A DNA stretch of 5,310 nucleotides from Piscirickettsiaceae bacterium (lineage in GTDB: Bacteria > Pseudomonadota > Gammaproteobacteria > Nitrosococcales > Methylophagaceae): the NCBI GenBank assembly GCA_030620285.1, contig JAUXFA010000108.1:1-5310 (forward strand), in the 5' to 3' direction. Each line of letters opens with the position of its first letter. The stretch's first letter is position 1. Shown here piece after piece: positions 1 to 5,310 of this stretch. The notes below the pieces were generated by a model. It had not been told where the DNA came from. It worked only from the letters and a program-made list of their open reading frames with translations, and searched no databases. The position numbers were made by a program, and so were the translations under genes.

Positions 1-339
1 AGCAACATAAACCTTAGAGCCATCATTATTAGTGGCAATACCTACAGGGCTACCACCAACAGCAATTTGGGCTGTTATTTTCATGGTGTCGGTATTTAAA
101 ATATTAATATCTTGGCCTTCAGAATTGCTGATGAAAGCTTTATTAGCTATTTGGCTAATAGCAATGCCAACAGGTCTATTACCGGCAGAGATTGTATTGA
201 TAATTTCGTGGGTTGAGGTATCAATTACGCTGATATCATCATTGAGTTGATTGGTTATATAGGCGTAGTGTGATGCTTGTTCCGTTTGACATGCGGTGAT
301 GAATAAACTGAAGACAACAAAAAAGGCGATCTTTTTCAA
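1..339 (-). CDS. YVTN-family beta-propeller lipoprotein, N-terminal part (cut by left edge)
   Basis: Minus-strand frame open from the window edge; 113 residues visible. The N-terminus is a lipoprotein signal peptide: MKK, a hydrophobic stretch (residues 4-15) and a lipobox ITAC with the lipidated Cys at residue 17. The mature part shows two beta-propeller blades of the YVTN/YncE type: YITN...ISVIDT...PVGIAIS (about 27-62) and AFISN...INILNT...GGSPVGIATNNDGSKVYVA (about 68-113). Such propellers usually act in the periplasm or on the cell surface as binding or scaffold proteins; the ligand cannot be read here. I chose the TTG at 339 because GGAAGG lies 5 bases upstream and it gives a compact signal peptide. 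An in-frame ATG at 378, directly abutting the TAA of the upstream gene, would add 13 residues (MPKLYCLTFWKAV) and is a real alternative, with only a weak GGA upstream. It follows the SRPBCC gene closely and may be co-transcribed, but see the hairpin over its start. Confidence 0.85.
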   Translation of the reverse strand, partial: MKKIAFFVVFSLFITACQTEQASHYAYITNQLNDDISVIDTSTHEIINTISAGNRPVGIAISQIANKAFISNSEGQDINILNTDTMKITAQIAVGGSPVGIATNNDGSKVYVA

Positions 340-348
340 GACCGCCTT
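319..348 (-). terminator. Intrinsic-terminator-like hairpin overlapping the lipoprotein start
   Basis: Read on the minus strand, AAGGCGGTC (348-340) pairs with GATCGCCTT (331-323), giving a 9-bp stem with one G-U pair. The loop is 8 bases, TTGAAAAA. Six T follow the GC-rich core of the stem (324-319; the first two belong to the stem). It lies 31 bases after the stop of the SRPBCC gene, where a terminator would be expected. It also covers the TTG start (in the loop), part of the ribosome binding site and the first signal-peptide codons of the next gene, so it could act as an attenuator rather than a full stop. Structure is seen in the sequence; function is inferred. Confidence 0.6.
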
Positions 349-350
349 CC
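345..350 (-). promoter_or_regulatory. Ribosome binding site supporting the TTG start of the lipoprotein
   Basis: GGAAGG on the minus strand ends 5 bases before the TTG at 339. It favours the TTG over the upstream ATG at 378. Its last four bases are in the 5' arm of the terminator-like hairpin, so folding would hide the site. Confidence 0.5.
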
Positions 351-378
351 AAAATGTTAAGCAATAAAGCTTTGGCAT

Positions 379-942
379 TTATTTTTCCATAATTGTTTTC
401 AAGTTTTCTAAGCCTGCAGTGAATACACCTTTGATTGTGTTTGCAGCGTCTTTATCACTTTGACCTTCAGGTACTGGTGGGTTATCCATAAATGAACGGT
501 AGAATTTAGCTTTCCACTGTACTTCACTGCCACCCTCAACTTCTGTAACCGTTAGCCATGCTTTGTATGTTGAAACAGGCAGTGTGTAATAAGGTGTATC
601 TTTACTGTTGAAGGTAATTGTTTTAACAACAGTCATATCGGTGATTTTGTAAGTCAAAGCCATTTTTTCATCATCAGCTTTAATTAATTCTTCAGTGATG
701 GTTGGACTGCCTTCTGATGCTAAGGTTAATACACGGGTAGTATCGCCTTGTAATTCAGTGCTAGCGACGGCGGGATGCCAGTTGTGCAAACCACCAAAAT
801 CTTTGACCATTGCCCAGACTTTTTCTGGTGCGGCATTAATAGTGATTTTTTCAAGAACTTGTTGGCGTGTTGGACCATGAGCTGATGCAAGCATCGGCAT
901 GGCAATCAATGCTATGGTCATTAGTTGTAAAAACTTCTTCAT
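379..942 (-). CDS. Exported SRPBCC (START/polyketide-cyclase-like) protein, MxaD-like
   Basis: 187 residues. Residues 1-21 form a Sec signal peptide (MKKF, hydrophobic core LMTIALIAMPML, cleavage after ASA), so the mature protein is probably periplasmic. The rest reads as an SRPBCC domain: the strand EKITINAAPEKVWAMVKDF (about 31-49), the motif GLHNWHPAV (51-59), a central sheet (about 68-150) and a C-terminal helix (about 165-186). The family has a deep hydrophobic ligand cavity. The N-A-A-P-E-K-V-W and N-W-H-P features recall MxaD, a periplasmic protein tied to methanol oxidation in methylotrophs, but no mxa genes are in view, so ligand and role are open. The frame extends upstream to 1059, but the added 39 residues precede the signal peptide and look non-coding. 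Of the tandem ATGs at 945 and 942, the second lies 7 bases from GGAG and the first only 4. It is transcribed divergently from mla. Confidence 0.9.
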   Translation of the reverse strand: MKKFLQLMTIALIAMPMLASAHGPTRQQVLEKITINAAPEKVWAMVKDFGGLHNWHPAVASTELQGDTTRVLTLASEGSPTITEELIKADDEKMALTYKITDMTVVKTITFNSKDTPYYTLPVSTYKAWLTVTEVEGGSEVQWKAKFYRSFMDNPPVPEGQSDKDAANTIKGVFTAGLENLKTIMEK

Positions 943-949
943 CATTTTT

Positions 950-953
950 CTCC
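950..953 (-). promoter_or_regulatory. Ribosome binding site of the SRPBCC gene
   Basis: GGAG on the minus strand, 7 bases before the ATG at 942 and 4 before the ATG at 945. It places the start directly at the signal peptide and argues against the long upstream extension of the frame. Confidence 0.7.
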
Positions 954-1044
954 GTGTAATCGGTAATGTTAGTTGAGAACCTGCACCAATTGAGAGTACT
1001 AAATCATGTTGGAAGTTCCCACCACTAGAAACTGGTGTATATCG

Positions 1045-1066
1045 AATCTGTATCTTCAAGCAGATT
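1045..1066. repeat. Inverted repeat AATCTG-N10-CAGATT in the divergent intergenic region
   Basis: Two perfect 6-base half-sites, AATCTG (1045-1050) and CAGATT (1061-1066), separated by 10 bases, so about 16 bases centre to centre. A further CAGATT occurs at 1110-1115, touching the proposed -35 box of the mla promoter. Position between divergent genes is compatible with an operator, but short repeats of this kind arise by chance and no regulator is recognised. Confidence 0.3.
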
Positions 1067-1114
1067 GGATATCCGTATTTTAGCGGAATAGGTCAATATT
1101 TTCCAGACACAGAT

Positions 1115-1143
1115 TTGACTTAACAGTCCATATTCTTGAGAAT
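1115..1143 (+). promoter_or_regulatory. Putative sigma70-type promoter of the mla operon
   Basis: TTGACT (1115-1120, five of six matches to the -35 consensus), a 17-base spacer, then GAGAAT (1138-1143, four of six matches to the -10 consensus). Transcription would begin near 1150, leaving a leader of roughly 35 bases before mlaF. A perfect inverted repeat ATTCT-TG-AGAAT (1132-1143) covers the -10 box and could be an operator. An overlapping alternative begins at TTGAGA (1136) with a weak -10. I found no convincing promoter for the divergent SRPBCC gene in the remainder of this 242-base gap. Confidence 0.45.
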
Positions 1144-1174
1144 TACTCTCTTATTTATATGTATTCTTTAAGCT

Positions 1175-1178
1175 GGAG
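1175..1178 (+). promoter_or_regulatory. Ribosome binding site that decides the mlaF start
   Basis: GGAG sits 6 bases before the GTG at 1185 but directly abuts the in-frame TTG at 1179 with no spacer. A ribosome could use the GTG but hardly the TTG, so mlaF is annotated from 1185. Confidence 0.7.
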
Positions 1179-1184
1179 TTGAAA

Positions 1185-1988
1185 GTGCCACTGATAAAGA
1201 TCAGGGATTTACACTTCTATCGTGGCGACAGGGCGATTTTTGAAGGGGTTAATATTGACATTCCCCGTGGAAAAATCACTGCCATTATGGGACCAAGTGG
1301 GACCGGAAAGACAACATTGTTGCGCTTAATTGGTGGTCAGTTACGTCCAGACCAAGGAACGATTGAAGTCGATGGTCAGGATGTGCATAAATTATCCCAC
1401 GCTGAACTTTATGAATTACGCAAGCGCATAGGTATGTTATTTCAAAGTGGCGCCTTGCTGACCGATATTTCGGTATTTGACAATGTGGCGTTCCCATTGC
1501 GAGAACATACCGGCCTGCCAGAAAGTATGATCCGTGATTTGGTGATCTTAAAATTACAGGCTGTTGGTTTGCGGTGTGCCCGTGATTTGATGCCTAGTGA
1601 ATTATCTGGCGGTATGGCAAGACGAGTCGCATTAGCAAGAGCAGTGACACTTGATCCTATGATGATTATGTATGACGAACCTTTTACGGGCCAAGATCCG
1701 ATATCAATGGGGACCTTGGTCAATTTGATTCACCGTATGAATAAGGCTATGGGTTTAACAAGCATCGTGGTATCACATGATGTAGCAGAAGCGTCTGAAA
1801 TTGCCGATCATATTTATCTGTTGTCGGGAGGTAAGGTGATAGAGCAAGGCTCACCAGTACAAATTAAACGTTCGTCATCTCTGTGGACTCAGCAATTTAT
1901 GCAAGGGTTACCTGATGGTCCAGTGCCATTCCACTATCCAGGCGATGATTTTGCTGGGGACTTGTTAAATGCGGAGGTGTCAGCATGA
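1185..1988 (+). CDS. mlaF: Phospholipid ABC transporter ATP-binding protein MlaF
   Basis: Cytoplasmic ATPase of the MlaFEDB complex, which powers phospholipid movement between the inner membrane and the carrier MlaC. With a GTG start it is 267 residues, close to the E. coli protein. All ABC motifs are intact: Walker A GPSGTGKT (36-43), Q-loop Q87 in LFQSGAL, signature LSGGM (140-144), Walker B IMYDEP with D164 and E165, and the switch His at 198 in VSHD. The segments [12 protein letters not shown] and [11 protein letters not shown] are typical of MlaF. The C-terminal tail after [12 protein letters not shown] (241-252) corresponds to the MlaF extension that in E. coli contacts the neighbouring subunit and MlaB. 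First gene of the operon; its TGA overlaps the mlaE start as ATGA. The TTG at 1179 would add only two residues and lacks ribosome-binding-site spacing. Confidence 0.97.
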   Translation: MPLIKIRDLHFYRGDRAIFEGVNIDIPRGKITAIMGPSGTGKTTLLRLIGGQLRPDQGTIEVDGQDVHKLSHAELYELRKRIGMLFQSGALLTDISVFDNVAFPLREHTGLPESMIRDLVILKLQAVGLRCARDLMPSELSGGMARRVALARAVTLDPMMIMYDEPFTGQDPISMGTLVNLIHRMNKAMGLTSIVVSHDVAEASEIADHIYLLSGGKVIEQGSPVQIKRSSSLWTQQFMQGLPDGPVPFHYPGDDFAGDLLNAEVSA

Positions 1989-2764
1989 TTGATACCATCC
2001 GTAGTCTTGGACGTTGGGGTTTAGGTACCTTTGAACGCTTGGGGCGAGGCCACTTGTTTTTGTTGCAGATCTTAGCTGGAATCCCGGGGTTATTTTTACG
2101 ATTCTCATTAGTTATTCAGCAATTATTCTCGGTGGGTGTGTTATCTGTTTTCTTGATCCTTATTTCTGGCTTGTTTGTTGGCATGGTATTGGGGCTGCAA
2201 GGCTACAATACTTTAGTTGATTTTGGTGCTGAGGAATCACTCGGTGTTTTAGTTTCTTTATCGTTAGTGCGAGAACTCGGTCCAGTAGTGAGTGCTTTGT
2301 TATTTGCGGGTCGTGCTGGTTCAGCATTAACGGCTGAAATTGGCCTAATGAAGAGTACTGAACAATTATCCGGTATGGAAATGATGGCTGTTGATCCGAT
2401 TCGACGTGTTATCGCCCCCCGTTTTCTGGCAGGTGTGATTTCGATGCCATTATTAGCTGCTTTATTTAGTGCAATAGGGATTTATGGTGGTTTTCTAGTA
2501 GGTCATGGTCTACTCGGTGTAGATGATGGTGCTTTTTGGTCACAAATGCAGGTGAAGACAGATTGGTATGGTGATGTGGTCAACGGTATTATTAAAAGTA
2601 TCGTGTTTGGCTTTGTCATCACATGGATTGCACTATTTGAAGGTTATGATGCAACCCCCACTTCTGAAGGGGTTGGACGAGCAACGACACGCACAGTTGT
2701 GCATTCGGCGTTTGCTATTTTAGGGTTAGACTTTGTGTTAACTGCGCTGATGTTTGGAGAGTAA
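1985..2764 (+). CDS. mlaE: Phospholipid ABC transporter permease MlaE
   Basis: Integral inner-membrane subunit; two copies form the lipid path of MlaFEDB. 259 residues, full family length. An amphipathic N-terminal segment (about 1-30) precedes several membrane segments (about 48-72, 88-108, 146-175, 200-220, 240-258). Family hallmarks are [25 protein letters not shown] as a continuous block (94-118), the coupling-helix region [13 protein letters not shown] (126-138) that contacts MlaF, and [19 protein letters not shown] near the C-terminus (218-236). The start is an ATG with GGAGG (1973-1977) 7 bases upstream, inside the end of mlaF. The stop is followed at once by mlaD, whose ribosome binding site lies in the last mlaE codons, so the two are likely translated together. 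Confidence 0.97.
   Translation: MIDTIRSLGRWGLGTFERLGRGHLFLLQILAGIPGLFLRFSLVIQQLFSVGVLSVFLILISGLFVGMVLGLQGYNTLVDFGAEESLGVLVSLSLVRELGPVVSALLFAGRAGSALTAEIGLMKSTEQLSGMEMMAVDPIRRVIAPRFLAGVISMPLLAALFSAIGIYGGFLVGHGLLGVDDGAFWSQMQVKTDWYGDVVNGIIKSIVFGFVITWIALFEGYDATPTSEGVGRATTRTVVHSAFAILGLDFVLTALMFGE
2756..2759 (+). promoter_or_regulatory. Ribosome binding site of mlaD, within the end of mlaE
   Basis: GGAG lies 9 bases before the ATG at 2769 and 12 before the ATG at 2772. It overlaps the in-frame TTG at 2754, which therefore cannot use it. This makes 2769 the likely start of mlaD. Confidence 0.55.
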
Positions 2765-2768
2765 AGAA

Positions 2769-3239
2769 ATGATGCAAAATAAAAGTACAGAAATTACTGT
2801 TGGAATGTTTGTTGCCGCGGGGATCGTCGCATTGTTTGTATTGGCGATGAAAGTGAGTAATTTGGCTGAGTTTACCGATGAAACGGGCTACCAAGTCATT
2901 GCTGAATTTGAAAACATTGGTGGATTGAAAGTTCGCTCTCCAGTGACGATGGCGGGTGTGCGTGTAGGCCGAGTTGGAGATATTAGTCTTAATCCAGATA
3001 GTTATAATGCACAGGTTACTCTGAATTTATATGGAAAATTTGACAATATCCCCACCGATACTGCGGCAAGTATTTATACTGCGGGTTTATTGGGTGAGCA
3101 GTATATTGGTCTAGAAGCGGGTGCCGAAGAAGAATTTTTGCAAAATGGTGGTGTCATAGACTTAACGCAACCAGCGTTGGTATTAGAACAAGTGATTGGT
3201 CAATTCCTGTTTAGTAAGGCAGAAGGTGGAGACGAATGA
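2769..3239 (+). CDS. mlaD: MCE-domain substrate-binding protein MlaD
   Basis: Membrane-anchored MCE protein. In E. coli six copies form a ring on MlaE in the periplasm, giving a hydrophobic channel that docks MlaC. 156 residues from the ATG at 2769. A short cytoplasmic start (MMQNKSTEI) leads into one membrane helix (about 10-28). The MCE domain follows (about 39-118), with GYQVIAEFENIGGLKVRSPVTMAGVRVGRV split over 40-69 and the TAGLLGEQYIGLE block at 104-116. The tail ALVLEQVIGQFLF (136-148) matches the C-terminal helices that line the MlaD pore. An in-frame TTG at 2754 would add five residues but overlaps the ribosome binding site. The ATG at 2772 gives a start aligning best with E. coli MlaD (MQTKKNEI) and is a close alternative. 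Its TGA overlaps the mlaC start as ATGA. Confidence 0.95.
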   Translation: MMQNKSTEITVGMFVAAGIVALFVLAMKVSNLAEFTDETGYQVIAEFENIGGLKVRSPVTMAGVRVGRVGDISLNPDSYNAQVTLNLYGKFDNIPTDTAASIYTAGLLGEQYIGLEAGAEEEFLQNGGVIDLTQPALVLEQVIGQFLFSKAEGGDE

Positions 3240-3880
3240 TAAAGGATTTATTAATAACAAGGACATTTAAGATCCTATTAATGTTGTTATCGTTAGTTAT
3301 GCTACCGATGACGACGGTTCAAGCGGATGACATTCCAGATCCGCAAATGTTAGTACAAGATGCTACGGAACGCATGTTGCAAGCACTGGCAGATAACGCT
3401 ACGCAATTGGAAGAGGATCCCCGTGCTATCTATGGTTTGGTGACAGATATTTTGATGCCTAACTTTGATTTAGATAAAATGTCGAAATTAGCATTGGGTA
3501 AAAATTGGCGAAAAGCGGATGAGATGCAACGAACACGGTTTACTGAAGAATTCCGACTGTTATTGATTCGGACTTATTCAACAGCAATGCTGGAATATAC
3601 CGATGAAGAAATTCGTTTTTTACCCTTCCATGATGATGTGAGTAAGAAGAAAGTCAAAGTCGCTATGGAGATTTTACAGTCTGGTGGCCCGTCAATACCA
3701 ATGGCTTTTTCTATGTACTTAAATAAAGAAGAAGCGTGGAAGATATATGACGTTAAAATCGATGGCATCAGTTTGGTGACAAATTATCGCTCTACTTTTT
3801 CTACACGCATTCGTAATGATGGTATGGATAAGTTGATTGATAGTCTTGCGGTTAAGAATAAGAAAATAAAAGAAGCATGA
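3236..3880 (+). CDS. mlaC: Periplasmic phospholipid carrier MlaC
   Basis: Soluble lipid-binding protein that shuttles phospholipid between the outer-membrane MlaA complex and MlaFEDB. 214 residues, family length. Residues 1-30 are a Sec signal peptide (MIKDLLITRTFK, core ILLMLLSLVMLPM, cleavage after VQA). The mature part shows the family features: a helical start (DPQMLVQDATERMLQAL), PNFDLDKMSKLALGKNW (75-91), the helix RTRFTEEFRLLLIRTYSTAML (99-119), and the sheet with WKIYDVKIDGISLVTNYR (168-185) that forms part of the lipid pocket. The ATG overlaps the mlaD stop (ATGA), with GGAG (3228-3231) only 4 bases upstream, suggesting reinitiation as well as direct binding. The C-terminus is lysine-rich (KNKKIKEA), not a known motif. 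Confidence 0.95.
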   Translation: MIKDLLITRTFKILLMLLSLVMLPMTTVQADDIPDPQMLVQDATERMLQALADNATQLEEDPRAIYGLVTDILMPNFDLDKMSKLALGKNWRKADEMQRTRFTEEFRLLLIRTYSTAMLEYTDEEIRFLPFHDDVSKKKVKVAMEILQSGGPSIPMAFSMYLNKEEAWKIYDVKIDGISLVTNYRSTFSTRIRNDGMDKLIDSLAVKNKKIKEA

Positions 3881-4182
3881 GCGAGCTATATTCTTTAAGG
3901 CTAGATGATATGACCGGTTTGTTTCATGTCGGTGGCGAGCTGACCTTTGCCACGGTAAAGGATATATTAGAGCCCGCTCAAATATTATTCGACTCGGCGA
4001 GTGAGTTAGATATTGATTTAACGGACGTTATACGTAGTGATAGTGCGGGATTAGCATTATTGATTAATTGGATTCGGACCGCCAAAATAGATAACAAAAA
4101 GATTGTTTTTCATAATATTCCTGCTCAAATGTTGGCTATAGCAAATGCGAGCGGTTTAGATGAATTACTACCTATAACATAG
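3877..4182 (+). CDS. mlaB: STAS-domain subunit MlaB
   Basis: Small cytoplasmic STAS protein; in E. coli it binds MlaF and is needed for complex assembly and activity. 101 residues, the usual size. One STAS fold fills it: FHVGGELTFATV (16-27), the strand ELDIDLTDV (43-51), and the conserved loop and helix SDSAGLALLINWI (54-66). Ser56 lies where E. coli MlaB has Thr52 (the residue reported as important there), and where anti-sigma antagonists carry their phosphorylated Ser; whether it is phosphorylated here is unknown. The rest (VFHNIPAQMLAIANASGLDELLPI) is the closing strand and helix. The start overlaps the mlaC stop as ATGA and has no good ribosome binding site (only AGAAG close by), so translation probably depends on coupling to mlaC. 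Confidence 0.93.
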   Translation: MSELYSLRLDDMTGLFHVGGELTFATVKDILEPAQILFDSASELDIDLTDVIRSDSAGLALLINWIRTAKIDNKKIVFHNIPAQMLAIANASGLDELLPIT

Positions 4183-4194
4183 AGCAAAATATTG

Positions 4195-4416
4195 ATGGAA
4201 TCATTAGAGATAAAAAAACTAATCGAGGCCGGCTTGCCTGATGCTACTGTTGAAGTGCTAGGCGATGATGGCCAGCATTTTGACGCCTATGTTGAAAGTC
4301 CTTCTTTTGTTGGCAAACCGTTGCTTGCCCAACATAAAATGGTTTATGCCACATTAGGCGATAGCTTTGAAAGTGCGTTGCACGCATTGGCTTTAAAAAC
4401 TTCTGTACCTCGTTGA
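4195..4416 (+). CDS. ibaG: BolA-family protein IbaG
   Basis: Small cytoplasmic BolA-type protein. Family members partner with monothiol glutaredoxins in iron-sulfur cluster handling, and E. coli IbaG is linked to acid stress and sits beside murA as here. 73 residues. MESLEIKKLIEAGLPDATVEVLGDDGQHF (1-29) matches the BolA N-terminal helix and first strands, with His28 in DGQHF. LLAQHKMVYATL (43-54) is the central helix and LHALALK (62-68), with His63, the last strand. It ends soon after that strand, about ten residues before E. coli IbaG, which continues with TPAEWARDRKL. I chose the ATG at 4195 because MESLEI aligns with the E. coli start MENNEI. The TTG at 4192 is a bad fit only in alignment; AGAG at 4181-4184 lies 7 bases from it and 10 from the ATG. 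Confidence 0.9.
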   Translation: MESLEIKKLIEAGLPDATVEVLGDDGQHFDAYVESPSFVGKPLLAQHKMVYATLGDSFESALHALALKTSVPR

Positions 4417-4424
4417 TAAACGAG
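4409..4424 (+). other. Small hairpin across the ibaG stop codon
   Basis: CTCGTT (4409-4414) and AACGAG (4419-4424) form a perfect 6-bp stem around the loop GATA; the TGA stop of ibaG spans the stem-loop junction. What follows (CTTTAAC) is not a T tract, so it is a poor intrinsic terminator. It could tune mRNA processing or murA translation, or be chance. Confidence 0.35.
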
Positions 4425-4439
4425 CTTTAACTATATTGA

Positions 4440-5310
<871 letters not shown>

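Noticed and set aside
32..250. Plus-strand open frame of 72 codons.
   Set aside because: It is antisense to the beta-propeller lipoprotein, which has convincing repeats and a signal peptide; the plus-strand product has no recognisable feature or ribosome binding site.
695..880. Plus-strand open frame of 61 codons.
   Set aside because: Antisense shadow of the SRPBCC gene, with no ribosome binding site or family resemblance.
1011..1019. Palindrome GGAAGTTCC and the nearby GGATATCC (1067-1074) as operators.
   Set aside because: Too short and isolated to separate from chance, without a second copy in the window.
943..1059. In-frame upstream extension of the SRPBCC gene to an ATG at 1059 (39 extra residues).
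   Set aside because: It would place a long polar stretch before a clear Sec signal peptide, and the good ribosome binding site at 950-953 points to the ATG at 942.
1285..1723. Two overlapping minus-strand open frames inside mlaF.
   Set aside because: Shadows of a fully conserved ABC ATPase gene.
3574..3768. Minus-strand open frame inside mlaC.
   Set aside because: Shadow of the conserved mlaC frame, with no independent support.
4374..4386. Small inverted repeat TGCGT-TGC-ACGCA within ibaG.
   Set aside because: Five-base stem inside coding sequence with no T tract; expected by chance.
4367..4397. TTGAAA and TTTAAA as a possible internal promoter for murA.
   Set aside because: The spacer is 19 bases and the match is weak in AT-rich coding sequence, so it is not enough to call.

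Overview
The window looks like chromosomal DNA of a gammaproteobacterium with moderate-to-low GC content. Its right four-fifths is the conserved gene order mlaF-mlaE-mlaD-mlaC-mlaB-ibaG-murA, the same order as in Escherichia coli. The left fifth carries a short minus-strand unit: a periplasmic SRPBCC protein resembling MxaD, followed by a YVTN beta-propeller lipoprotein. MxaD-like proteins are often found in methylotrophs, so a methylotrophic gammaproteobacterium (for example a Methylophaga-like organism) is a reasonable guess. That is inference from gene content, not a measured assignment.

Layout. Minus strand, reading leftward from 942: an exported SRPBCC-fold protein (942-379), then the N-terminal 113 residues of a beta-propeller lipoprotein that runs off the left edge (339-1, or 378-1 with an upstream ATG). 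A good intrinsic-terminator-like hairpin with a T tract lies exactly over the ribosome binding site, start and signal-peptide codons of the lipoprotein gene. From 943 to 1184 is a divergent intergenic region with a plausible sigma70-type promoter for the mla operon, two small inverted repeats and two start-deciding ribosome binding sites. Plus strand from 1185: mlaF (ATPase), mlaE (permease), mlaD (membrane-anchored MCE protein), mlaC (periplasmic lipid carrier), mlaB (STAS regulator), ibaG (BolA family) and the first 288 residues of murA, cut by the right edge.

How the genes work together. MlaF, MlaE, MlaD and MlaB form the inner-membrane MlaFEDB complex. It exchanges phospholipids with the soluble carrier MlaC, which shuttles between it and the outer-membrane MlaA complex. 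mlaA is not in this window, as is usual. Three of the four mla junctions are four-base ATGA overlaps, so translation is probably coupled. ibaG and murA follow after 12 and 29 bases and are probably co-transcribed, which links lipid asymmetry, iron-sulfur or redox physiology and the first committed step of peptidoglycan synthesis in one transcript.

I see no mobile element, CRISPR array, tRNA or rRNA, and no clearly new multi-gene system. The most unusual signals are the terminator-like hairpin embedded in the lipoprotein signal-peptide codons and the inverted repeats in the divergent promoter region.
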